Positions 47,911 to 58,883 of a DNA stretch of 64,000 nucleotides are shown here, piece by piece. Where the stretch lies: positions 16,631,349 through 16,695,348 of the forward strand of contig CM038918.1 of the NCBI GenBank assembly GCA_021904315.1, in the 5' to 3' direction. This DNA comes from Sphagnum magellanicum. Taxonomy: Eukaryota; Streptophyta; Sphagnopsida; Sphagnales; Sphagnaceae. Made by a program: the position numbers and the translations under genes. Position 1 is the first letter of the stretch. Each line of letters starts with the position of its first letter. The notes under the pieces were generated by a model that was given only the letters and a program-made list of their open reading frames with translations, searched no databases and had not been told where the DNA came from.

Positions 47911-49445
47911 TAATTAAAAATTAATTACCAAAAAAAATGTTGCCCAAATTTTGAACGGTCAATCAAAATGACCCAGTCAAAATGGACGTGTTCAATATGA
48001 CTTGTCCAAAATAACTACTAGTCAAGTTGAACATTTGTCACTTTTGGATTGTTTTTTACTAGTTTTCAAGTCAAAAAAATAGTGAATTCTTGTAGTGCCT
48101 AGTCTTCACATGGCCTGAACTTAAGACTAGTCACCATTTTTTTTATAATATGTTCTATGATTAACTTTGAATCATTGTGAGCTTCCATTGGATTTTTTAA
48201 TGGTTTTGCCATGTAATATATTATGAGCCTCCACCAAAGTTTCATCTAGCTTTACTTTGTGGCCCAATTTAGTTTCACCTTGCACAATACATCTCATTCC
48301 TGGAGTCTTTGTGTTAGGCAATGTGTATGGGCTTTGAACTTTTCTTCAATTTTTGGGCTCTCTAATGTGATTATTGATGGTTAAAACTATTATAGGTTCA
48401 TGTTGCCAAATAGACCTTTCCTTTAAAGTAATGCATTTTGTTAACATGAAAAAGTTATAAATTTAAATTTAGGCTATGAAATCCAAGTTTAGGGAAATGA
48501 CAATGGTGTTTTTTGAAATCTATAATAAAAAAGGAGATAACTTCATTTGGAAACATTATTTGTCAATTGGTGAAAGATGACAAAAAAACTTGATGGCGTT
48601 CAAATTTACAATTCAATGTTGAGAAAGGAAAGATTTTTTTGGAACCTTAACACATTTTGATGTATTACCAAGGGCATGAAGTTCTTACTTACACACTTGG
48701 TTAAGGTCAAATTTTCAGAATTCAATTAAATGTTTTACAATGTAAAGGCATTTGGGTAATAACACAGTCAAAGGAGCCACCCAAGTGAGTGGACACTCCT
48801 TAAAACTACATTTTTGTATGTTTGAAAGATAAAAAAGGAAACATAATAGTTTGGATTGTCATAAAAAAATTTGGAATATTTTTCATTAATTGCAAATTTT
48901 ATATGTTCAAAGTTTGACACAAATTAAATTTTTTTTGCATGTTGATCAAATCATTCAAACCTTGAAAGTGGACAATCTTTATTTTTTTCAAATGTCTTTT
49001 CCTTCTACCAAATGTGCACCATTCCTACTAAAAACTAAAGAGGAATTCATTAAACTAAAGATTGATGATTGGAATGGCAAATTAATTTAAATTAATGATT
49101 TTTAATTTTTTTTACCAAGTTGAACACATTTGGTTCAAACGTGCTTTTGACCTTGAAAAGTATGGATTTTGAAAATGTGGCCTTAACAAAATTTGTTCAT
49201 ATTTATGTGATAGAGGGCTTGAATGCATAATATATATGATAGAAAATTAATTTGTAGTTAAAACATATTTATATTTAACATGCAATGTTAAATTGGGTAT
49301 CTATAATATAAAAATTTAAGGTATAAATTACCACAATAATGACACATGTCATGTGTAGTCTTTGGAAAAGAAATTTTACTTTTGCACCCTAGCTCCTTTT
49401 ATCATGTTTTACTAGAAGAAAAACATGTATTTTTGACTATTATTT

Positions 49446-49499
49446 GCGACTAAATTTTAGTCACAAGAAACATTTTGTAACTAAAATCCTTTTAGTTGC
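49446..49499. repeat. fold-back inverted repeat
   Basis: GCGACTAAATTTTAGTCACA is followed by its near complement ending TTTTAGTTGC, making a hairpin of about 54 bases. The word is reminiscent of the ends of small plant MITEs. Confidence 0.6.
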
Positions 49500-49839
49500 T
49501 TAAAACAAGTCACACATGATAAATTAATCGTAAATGATAATGGGTATTGTATGAAAGAAAAAATCAACAAATACATTTCATCCTTTGACTTCATTGTGTA
49601 CATATTGTCACATGCAATTAAGATGCAACTATTTTGGTCACAAGTGAAGGCAAATCATATGCTACCACATGTCTTAATATATGATTATTTAAAATAATAA
49701 TAATATTATTATTATTTTGAAATAATCTAAGACGTTCAATTCGAAAACTTGGATGATCTTATACTATGACACGTGGCCCAATGTAAATATGCCATGTGGC
49801 ATTAATTAAAAATATATATAAATATAAATATTAGGTTGA

Positions 49840-50020
49840 TAGGTACCTAGGTAGGTACATAAATAGTTATTACTTATATGAGTAGGTATTTAGCCTAGGA
49901 AGGTAGAACCTACCTACTTTTTTAAAAACCTAAGTAGGTACTTAAGTAGGTAGGTACATAGGCCGATGGGTAGGTCAAACTAGGTACCTACCTAGCTAGA
50001 TAATAAGTAGGTTGGGGAAG
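49840..50020. repeat. TAGGTAGG/CCTACCTA patch
   Basis: About 180 bases of TAGGTACCTAGGTAGGTAC-like words in both orientations. It resembles the arrays inside the CACTA elements but no termini or tRNA-like module were found around it. Confidence 0.75.
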
Positions 50021-51199
50021 TAAGTACTTTAGAATTGTGCATTATTTGTTTTTTTGTTTCGGGTTGAGCCTTTTGATTTGCTAATCCCATGTGCACAAAT
50101 TTCATAATGTGAAGTTGGATGGGCACGCCCCTTTTATTTATATAATGTTTAAAATAGAAATGAAAAACAAACAATATGGGATAAGTTTTGAAGTTGTAAC
50201 TTCTTTACAAACTAAGTTGTAATTCCAAAACTTTCTTCCTGCCTTACTTTCTTAGTTTTTATGTTTTTAAACAATTCAAGTACTAGATAATTATATAATC
50301 ATTTAATTAATACTAATGAAATTTACATATATTCAAAATTATAAACTATACACTACAAATATTTAGTATTCATTATCAATTACTTAAATAAGTAATAGAT
50401 TCTTAATATCTAACAAACTAGCTATCTAGTTACTCACAAGTTATTAATACATAACTCATAAATAATAAAATATTTAAAAATATTTTATTATTTCTTAGAA
50501 TCTAATCGAATTATATATAATATAATCAATGTGAAACAAATTTAATGAATATAATTTAAAATGAAATATTTTAAATATTTATTTCAAAATTATAAATAAT
50601 GAATTAATTTTTTTATTAAAAAGTAAATTCTTACACGAATTTTTTAAAAATTATTATTCAACTAATTACATTACTTATTGTATAATAAAATTTATTTTTG
50701 TAAAAAAATTATAGGTCAGGTAATTTTTTTCTCTTGGTAATTATTAACTATAAATATAATAATTTGTTTAAAATAACATTAATTTTCATAATTACTATAA
50801 AATTACTGTAAAATATTTATCATAGATGATTAATCATAGATTTTTTTAAGATACTATTATTATATAATAATTCGTGAAATTAAAATCAGTAAAATAATTA
50901 TTTTAACTACACTATAATTTTTCCAAATTTTTAATTCACGTTTGAAGTTATAAATTAAAGAGTGTGAATAATTATGTTCAATTAAAAAATAATTATGCAC
51001 ATACTAATTAATTCTTATATGAATTAATTGCAATGATTTTAAAGTAATGTTACATTAATTTAATTAATTAATTTTTTCTAATATAAAAATACAAATTATA
51101 TAACATACAAATCTATGTTATAACAATAATCATTTAGTGTCACTTAGATTTAATAAACATAATCATATATAACTATTTATAGAAATGATTTATTATGGA

Positions 51200-51960
51200 T
51201 AACACTAATAGAAAAAACCTTTGAAAGTCAATCAATAATTTTTTGAATTAAAATATAAACTTAAGATTCCAAAATAGTAATTCAGAATTCAGAATTCAAA
51301 TATCAAATTTCAAGTTCAAATTAAAATATTTAAAATGAAGTTGCCAATTTTTAAACTCAATAAAGTTTTTTAAATTGAAATAATAATTTTTAGATTCAAA
51401 AATAATAATTTAGAATTCAAATATCAGTTTTTAGATCAAATAAGTTTTTTTGATTTAAATAACAATTTTCAGAATTGAAATGTTAATTTTCATATTCAAA
51501 TAACAATATTCAAAATTGGAATGTCCATGTTTAGACTCAATTACTAATTTTCAGACTTGAAGTATTAATTTTGAGAATCCAAAATAGTAATTTGGAATTT
51601 AAATTTAGGTTCAAATCAAATAATTATTTAAAATTAAAATTAAAATTTCAGAGCTGAAATATAAAATTTCATATTCACATAAAAATATTCAAAAATTTCC
51701 ATTTTTATGATCAATTAATAATTTTCTGAATTGAAATACTAATTTTTGGATTCAAAAATATTAATTTAGAATTCAAAATCAAATTTTAGATGAAATGAGT
51801 ATTTTTGAATTGAAATTGAAATTATCATAATCAAATCAAAATTTTGAAATTCAAATAATGTTTTAAACAATTGAAACAACAATTTTGAAATTCAAATATC
51901 AAGTTTCAGATTCTATTTGAAAAATGTTATTATTTGAAAAATGCTTGTTGAACCATTTTT
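51200..51960. repeat. degenerate TTCAGAATTGAAAT array
   Basis: About 750 bases built from variants of TTTCAGATTCAAATAACAAT and TTAGAATTCAAATATCA at roughly 20-30-base spacing. The unit is never exact. Confidence 0.8.
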
Positions 51961-52677
51961 ACTTAAGCAAGTTTTAAAACGCATGTGCCAAAAAATTGGT
52001 TTTCAACCAAACTTGAATTAAATGAAATTGAACTTCATTTCTTGGCAAATGCTCTTGCACAAGCCCAACACATTTCCACTAGAAGGTTATATGAGAAAGC
52101 TAGGTATAGGGGGTGGGTGCCCCTAAATTTAAGAAACAAACAATTATGGCCACATAGTTAACATTTTGAATACAATATAATGTTTTTGGAATTGAATTTT
52201 TTCTTTAGTTATAGATTTTCATAACTATGTTATTAGACCATCAATTACATTCAACGTGATTAAGCAACATTATTTAATGTGTGTTTTGTATTGCCAATGG
52301 GTGTAGGCACAAGTGACAAAATTTGAAAATGAGGAATCAACCAACACAATGGTTTTCCTACACCACCATGAAGAGGCTATGAAAGTGTATTCGAAATTGA
52401 AGATCTACCAACATTATGATTTTCCTACACCACCATGATTTCAAGAACAACATTTGACAAGTTTGATGGTTTTTAAAATATGGATGTAATGGAAAAAGTT
52501 ATTGTCTTCATGATGTGTTGCCCTTGAGATTATTAACATTGTATGTTTGATGTTCAATGATGACACCTATGAAAAATTGCTAAGTTTTTTTCTAATTTGG
52601 AAATCATCGTAATTTGACTTATTTACCATATCATTGAACACAAAACAACATTTTTTGTGATGTCATCATATAACATG
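51961..52677. other. AT-rich intergenic DNA
   Basis: No intact gene. A word ACACCACCATGA with ATGGTTTTCCTAC context occurs twice (about 52.35 and 52.42 kb), a small local duplication. Confidence 0.6.
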
Positions 52678-53279
52678 TCAAGGGCTAGGGTCATTCCTTG
52701 ATGTGTCCATGAATTCATTTTCACTAAAGGTCAGTTGATGAATTTCAAAACCATCAACGTGAAGTTGATAGTGATACACCCAGTAAAGGTGTTCAAATGG
52801 AATCCACCATGTCACCCTTGTTGAGTTTCCAAGTTCATCATGCATCACAAATATTGTCCAATCAACATGCTATACATTGTGCCTTGTAACACAATTTTTT
52901 TTGTGGAAAGTTTGTACATTTGATTATAACCAAATGTTGGCACATCTTCAAACCTAATGATTGTATTTGCCATTTCCAAACCCAATACCCACCTAGCTTG
53001 GGCATCCTTTTTAAGCTTATAGTGATGAACTAGAATTCCATTTCACTTAATTAGATGGGCTCTAGTTGTGTAGTGGTTTAAATGATTAAGGAAAAGGGCA
53101 CCTCCAACATGTTTTGATGATGATGTTACAAGGAGTGGAACAAGACGAAATATAGACCTTATAAAAGTGTCCACTTTAGTTTATGTTAACCTCATTCCTT
53201 CCTTAACAAGCCAAATTGTAGGCATAGTTGGTTTTGCCTCAACATTCCATTGGACTTTTCCTTTGACACAATGAGCCAT
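52678..53279 (-). pseudogene. decayed single-exon gene, family unknown
   Basis: From an ATG at 53279 the minus strand reads MAHCVKGKVQWNVEAKP and continues for about 200 codons of protein-like sequence. Interruptions are an in-frame TAA after GMRLT, a TGA after AHLIK, and a frameshift near the GQYL segment. After the shift it reads GNSTRVTWWIPFEHLYWVYH and stays open to a TGA at 52678. Tryptophan, histidine and charged residues are frequent, unlike repeat-driven frames. I do not recognise the family. So few lesions over 600 bases suggests relatively recent loss. Confidence 0.5.
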
Positions 53280-54620
53280 GTTAATAGAACAAAATTAAAA
53301 TTATTTTAACATTTCCTTCTCAAAAATATTTATTTAAATTCAACATAGCTAACAAGTGAACATGTGAACATGAATTGTGAGCTTTGAGCGTGAACAACAA
53401 ACTTGTGAACTTGACTTTAATGAGCAGGAAGGAATCTAATTTGAATATTTTTGCAATGTAAATAAATTTTTTTTGTCACATAGATAATTTTTGCCATGTA
53501 TACAAAAATAAATTTTTTCTGTGGCAATATTTTTCCAGCTAAACCAATGGAACATTCAAATTACGAAAATAATTTTTTTGTTTAGGGGTAAAAACAAGTG
53601 GAGATAATTAAACCACCCAATATGAGGTTGAACATAATTAGTAAATATTTATCTAGCATGCTCAATCTAATGTGTGATTTTTCACATAATGAAACATGAT
53701 TCATACCTACCAAATTTATGAATCAACATTAATTCAAGCCTTTAGCAAATCAAAACCTATTAAATCATAACAATAATAATTGTTGCAATTCTTGACCATG
53801 AAAGGAAACCCATAATAGTTATGTGATACAATGGACACCATTTTTTTACAAATTTTGGTGTCATTTCTAAATATTACTCATAAATACTTACATACAAGTT
53901 ATAGACTGACTCAACAAGTGACGAATGTCATCACAACTCCAAGTTGGGAAATGAATGAAAATTTCAAATTGCCACAAAACATGACATGTTGAAGTACATA
54001 GTACACGTGTTTACATGGCACTCATTTCCCCTATTTACCCAATGAGCTTGAAATCATAGTAATAAAATCCATCCAAGTGCATGTTAAAAAGTTCCCAATT
54101 GTCATGTCATGTCATATTTCATCTTGTTTATAACTTCACCACATAAATTTTTGTAAATTCGACCATATTCAAGAACAGGAACATCCAACGGTGGATAGAA
54201 AGTCATCACAAGAACTCAACCAACCTCCCATAGATTGCAGTGTTATTTTGACATGGTCAATGGCAATATGCATCAAACAACTTTTCCATGTGTTTTGGGG
54301 TCCAACATTGCATCCACACATTACCAAAAATTACATCCTATTCACAATGCCAAAATGTGACATTTACAACTACAAAATGCAGTTATATGTGCCATCTATG
54401 ATTAAAAATGATAATATGACTAATCCAAAACGCCACGTTGTAAATGTCATTAGTTGCATTAATCACAACCACATTAGTGATTATGGTTTGCCATGATTAT
54501 AGTTGCAAATGACATAGTCTTGGATTTAGCGAAACACATGGCAATTTCACAAGTGCCATGTGCCATAAAAAAAATTTAAACCAATTTTTTCTTCTAATCA
54601 AATATTGCCATGTGCTAACC
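53280..54620. other. AT-rich intergenic DNA
   Basis: No supported gene. A plus-strand frame of 101 codons at 54191-54496 has mixed residues but no recognisable motif or neighbouring exon; I do not call it. Confidence 0.6.
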
Positions 54621-54624
54621 TCTT

Positions 54625-54790
54625 AACATAGGGAACCTAGCTTAGGAAATTTAGCTTAGGCCACCTAGCTTAGGCATTAAAAAAACTTCATAGGTTAAAC
54701 AAGCCACCATGCTATTTAGGTATCTAAGTGTTCAAGTATGCAAGTGGGAGGACTTTAATTCCCCACTTCAACTTTGGGGAACAAGTACTT
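54625..54790 (+). other. possible third, decayed tRNA-like module with CTTAGG words
   Basis: AAGTGGGAGGACTTTAATTC followed by CCCAC (about 54740-54764) resembles the B-box half of the module at 47.65 kb. It is preceded by repeated CCTAGCTTAGG words at about 54629-54675. No A box is convincing. Confidence 0.3.
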
Positions 54791-55019
54791 AACCAATGTT
54801 GCACCGCATTATTTATTTATGATAATTATTATTTATCACTAATCATTACAACAAAAGGTGTCCATGTACGCTAAATGAGTTCATTGGATTTTGAGTGAAT
54901 TCATTAGTTGTAGTGAATGAGACCTTGTGGGGATGCAATGAATTCAATAGTTTGGTGAACAAGGATTAGTGAATTGCACTTAAATTTTGTAATAGTGAAT
55001 TTATAAACAATAATGTTTT

Positions 55020-56760
55020 TAGTTCAAGTTAACATAATTCATTTTAAGTTGACCTAAATTAATTTAGGCTACCTAGTAGTATAACCTTGTTTAACTTAAA
55101 CATGCTTAACTTAAATGTAGGGTTATTTATCATAAACAAATGTAAATTTGAAAGTAGGCTAAAATAGGCTAAACGTAACTAGATTAATATAAATTAAACT
55201 AAACACAATTGTGTAGGTTAAATTTGCCCCAACTTGGCAAAATTTGACAAAACTAATATTAATTATGCTAAACAAAATAATTTAAGATATATTTAATTAG
55301 ACTTGGCAAAATTAAACTACACTAAAACTCCTAGGCAAATTTTGGTTACTTAGGTTAAACGTAACAAAATTTAGATAAATTTTACTAAACTAAGGTATTG
55401 AAGATAAACTTGGCAAAACTTGGTTAAACATGACTACTTAAGTTAAATTTAGTTATACTTGGTTATTTAGGTTATACTTGGTTACATTTGGCAAAACTTT
55501 GTAAATTTTGCTAAATTAAGGTATTCAAGACAAACTTGGTAAAATTTGAAAAAAATTAGATAAATTAAGCTAAACTAGGGTATTAAATACAAATTTGGTA
55601 AAATATGGAAAAATTTAGATAAATTACGCAAAATTAAGATATTGAAACATAATTTGGTTAAACATGGCTATTTGGGTTAAACTTGGTAAAAATTTGGATA
55701 AATTTGGCTATATTAGGGTATTGAAACAAAATTTGGCTATTTACGTTAAACTTATTTAAACTTGGCAAAAACTTGGATAAATAAGTATAAACTAAGGTAT
55801 TGAGTCAAAACTTGGTTAAACTTGGTAAAAATTTGTTAAACATGACTACTTAGGTTAAATTTGGCTAGAGTTGACAAAATTTTGTTACATTAGGCTAAAT
55901 TAGGGTATTATGATTAAACTTGACATACTTATGTTAAATTTGGTTAGAATTGGTAAATTTTGGATAAATCAAATTAAACTAGGGTTTTAATGTAAAACTT
56001 GATTACCTAGGTTAAACTTGGTTACATTTGGCAAAACTTGGATAAATCAAATTAAATTAGGGTATTAAGACAAAATTTGGTTAAATATTGCTATTTAGGT
56101 AGAACTTAGTTAGATTTGGCAAAACTTAGATAAATTAAACAAAACTAGGGTATCATGGTTAAACATGGATAAGTTCAATTAAATTAAGATATTGAGGTTA
56201 AATTGGTTAAAATTGGTTAAATATAGTTATTTAATTTTAAAATGGTTGGATTTGGCAATTAAAAAAAAAAGGCTAAATTATGATATTGAGGTTATATTTG
56301 GTTAAATATGACTATCTTAAAATTAAAATTGGTTAGACTTTGAAAAATTTGGATAACTTAAATTAAAATAGGATATTATTGTTAAATTTGGTTAAACATA
56401 TTTAAACATAGTTACTTAAGTTAAACATGAATAGACAACATGGCTAAACCTGGGTTGATTTTGGTTAAATTTGTTTCAGTTTAATTAATTTGGTTAAATT
56501 TGATTTTAAAAAATCAATTAAACTTGGTTAAACCAAGTTAAATTAAATTACATATATTTTGCTAGGTTAAAATTAAAATAATTAAACTAAGATAAATTAA
56601 TATAATATAATATAAATTATGTTACATTAAACTACATTATGACAAATTAAATTAAACTATGTTATTTTGGTTAAATTAAACCAAAATGAATTAAATTGTG
56701 GTAAAGTAGGTCAATTTAGGTAACGATAAATTAAATTAGACTATTTAAACATTTTTTTGG
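55020..56760. repeat. 1.7-kb degenerate TTAAACTTGG/TTAAATTTGG array
   Basis: Variants of TTAGGTTAAACTTGGTTAAA, TTTGGCAAAACTTGGATAAA and AATTAGGGTATTGAGGTT recur throughout. In its better-kept middle part (55.3-56.4 kb) a higher-order unit of roughly 90-110 bases is visible. The margins fade into single TTAAA/TTAAAT words. Confidence 0.85.
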
Positions 56761-56880
56761 TCCATTTCAAAATAAATTTAATTTGATTATATTATTTCAA
56801 ACTTATATAATACTTCAATATGAATACGTTAATTGTGTAGTCATATTTTTAATCATAATTATTTTTAATTTATTAAGGGA

Positions 56881-57564
56881 GGCCCCATGAACATTGTTTT
56901 TGAGTTGTTTGGTTAGGCAATGTTTGTGGGGGCTGGGTTTTACTCGGTGCTCGTTGGTAATTCGGTCGACTGATTGGTCACCGAACTTGTTGGCGAGCTC
57001 TCTTCTCCTGACCTCGATGCATGTAATTTAATCACACTAAATCGATGCTCAAGTGAAATGGATTCCTCGAATTTTATTAAACCTGTACATGCCATGTGAA
57101 TGTCTGATTCTTGGTTTGTTCTTAATTTCATAGTTATCTTATTGCATTTACTGGTTAGTTGTCATGGTTGTCGGAATTTTTTTTTTATAAGGAATAAATC
57201 TAAAAATTCATTTCAACAGGAGTTCAGTTACATGCATAATTTGTGAGGTTATTAGGTTAGGCCCCATGAACATTGTTTTTAAGCTGTTTGGTTAGGCAAT
57301 GTTTGTGGGGGCCAGGTTTTACTCGGTGCTCGTTGGTAATTCGGTCGACTGATTGGTCACCGAACTTGTTGGCGAGCTCTCTTCTCCTGACCTCGATGCA
57401 TGTAATTTAATCACACTAAATCGATGCTCAAGTGAAATGGATTCCTCGAATTTTATTGGACCTGTAAATGCCATGTGAATGTCTGTGAATGTCTGATTCT
57501 TGGTTTGTTCTTAATCTCATAGTTATTTTATTGCGTTTACTAGTTGGTTGTAATGGTTGCCGGA
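56881..57564. repeat. direct duplication of a roughly 300-bp segment
   Basis: Copy 1 is 56881-57175 and copy 2 is 57260-57564, with only a few per cent difference and an extra 10-base internal duplication (TGAATGTCTG) in copy 2. Each copy begins with a hairpin: GGCCCCATGAACATTG and, about 21 bases on, CAATGTTTGTGGGGGC. The spacer is 84 bases. I see no primer-binding site or polypurine tract, so a TRIM retrotransposon is not supported. Confidence 0.85.
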
Positions 57565-58472
57565 AAAAAGAAGGGAATTGTCCAGCTTTGGAAAATGGAG
57601 TAGGAGTAGAATTTAGGGTTGTTAGACAAGTTTTGAATTTTTGACATTTTATGGTAAGAACTTTATTTTTTATGATGTTTTTTTGTTCGGAGAACAATGT
57701 TTTAAAACAATTTGATTTGAATGGGTCTCGGAGACCAACATGATGGAATAATAAGTTGTGAATGGTATGTGTTCTTAGTAGATATGTGTTCTTCGATGAT
57801 AAATCTATTATCTGACACTTGATAATCAACCTAAAAATGGACTCGACAAATGGCATCTAGGGTTTAGTTCATTAATATACATACATATAGTTTAAAAACT
57901 AGCACACAAAAAAGGAAACTTAACTTTAAAGGAGAAATAAAAATGGTGAATAATTTAAAGAGTAATAAGGATTAAATTTATGTTCTAGGACCTTTGACAA
58001 CAACATGTTTATTGCGGAACAACCTCATTAGGCCCCTTCACGAAATTGGTTAACTCCTAAAATAATAACTCCTAAAATAATAACTCCACAATAATGTCAA
58101 AATCAAATTCTTTTAAGTTTAAAAGAAAAATAAATTAAGAAGAAGTAAAAAATTGTTGTGTATTGCCATGTTTTTTAACAAAGAACGGATGTATTTTGAG
58201 CTTTGATTACTCTTGCATCAAGTATCTCCACTAAATAATTACATTTAATGCATGTAAAATAAAAAAAAACTAACTCGGAAGCCATTAAAAATATTTCTTT
58301 CATAATGCTTGTAACAATGAACAATAGTTAACATTTTTAAAACTTTCATTACTTTTGCATCGAGTATTTTCATCGTACTTAATCCTTCGCAAAAAGATTA
58401 GCCATATAACTATCACAAACATTTTTTTCACAATGCCGACAAAAATGAACAATTACCATTATGAGGACAAAT
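57565..58472. other. AT-rich intergenic DNA
   Basis: No gene is supported. The 142-codon minus-strand frame (57856-57428) runs into duplication copy 2 and has no recognisable motif. A small tandem ACTCCTAAAATAATA duplication lies at about 58.05-58.08 kb. Confidence 0.6.
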
Positions 58473-58883
58473 CTATTCGTTCTCATCATAAAAAATGTCA
58501 TCACCATGCGTTTTAATAGTCACGAGCATGTTTGGAGGTGGATTGTGGACTAGATTATCAAGTTCTGGGAACCATTCCATGTATCTGGGGTGATACAATG
58601 TCATGCAACGTCCGGTATATCGATCTCTTTCTGTGGTTTCTAAGTATGCATGGATGACGAGATGGTCAACCACCCCGAGGTGAACATGGGTTAGTATGTC
58701 TGGCATTTGCTTTTCCCACTCATCAGTGACAGGTGCAAGCAACTTATGTAGGTCAACGATTAGAACGTGACCATCCTCCTTATATTCCCATGCATCGTAT
58801 TCCCCGACCCATAAAAACTTAAGAATGTTAGTTCGAACTTCCGAGGGCATGTCCATCAGGTTAGTAGCTTCGGGTTCTCCCAT
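58473..58883 (-). CDS. unassigned 136-residue protein, F-box-like N terminus
   Basis: This intact ORF has higher GC and more balanced residues than anything within 1.5 kb. It begins MGEPEATNLMDMPSEVRTNI, and MPSEVRTNILKFLWVG loosely resembles the first helix of an F-box. It is rich in histidine and acidic residues: TDEWEKQMPDILTHVHLG in the middle, HPRYMEWFPELDNLVHNPPP near residue 100 and the acidic end DDIFYDENE. No signal peptide, membrane segment or known catalytic motif is visible. The model has a single exon; further exons were not found. It could be a lineage-specific gene or an intact fragment of a larger one. Function unknown. Confidence 0.5.
   Translation of the reverse strand: MGEPEATNLMDMPSEVRTNILKFLWVGEYDAWEYKEDGHVLIVDLHKLLAPVTDEWEKQMPDILTHVHLGVVDHLVIHAYLETTERDRYTGRCMTLYHPRYMEWFPELDNLVHNPPPNMLVTIKTHGDDIFYDENE

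Larger units (their letters stand above)
45662..48097 (+). mobile_element. non-autonomous CACTA-type DNA transposon, copy 2
   Basis: The left end reads CATTACAAGAATGCATGG and the reverse complement of the right end reads CACTACAAGAATTCACTA, close to the CACTACAAGAA terminus common in plant CACTA elements. The flanking triplets are TCT and CCT, a two-of-three match to a target duplication. Subterminal TCAAAATGGACATG-like words occur inside both ends. The core repeats the design of copy 1: a CCTA-type array, a tRNA-like module, then a TAGG-type array before the right end. At 2.4 kb it has no visible transposase. Confidence 0.65.
48098..51199. other. AT-rich intergenic DNA
   Basis: No intact gene is supported. 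Notable contents are a 54-bp fold-back at 49446-49499, a TAGG/CCTA patch at 49.84-50.02 kb and extremely AT-rich DNA from 50.2 to 51.2 kb. Plus-strand fragments near 48.5-49.09 kb (such as the 66-codon frame at 48890-49090) could be decayed coding DNA but are too weak to call. Confidence 0.65.

Noticed and set aside
50200-51200. Inserted organelle DNA suggested by extreme AT richness
   Set aside because: No recognisable organelle gene, tRNA or rRNA sequence is present; it grades into the neighbouring nuclear repeats.
54844-54916. Tiny CACTA element (CATTACAAC ... GTTGTAGTG)
   Set aside because: The ends are only about 70 bases apart and match for fewer than ten bases; chance cannot be excluded.
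56881-57564. TRIM retrotransposon (two short LTRs)
   Set aside because: Only 84 bases between the repeats, no primer-binding site, no polypurine tract, and the units do not have TG..CA ends.
57428-57856. 142-codon minus-strand ORF
   Set aside because: Its last third lies in the 300-bp direct duplication and the related frame in copy 1 differs; no motif and no neighbouring exon.
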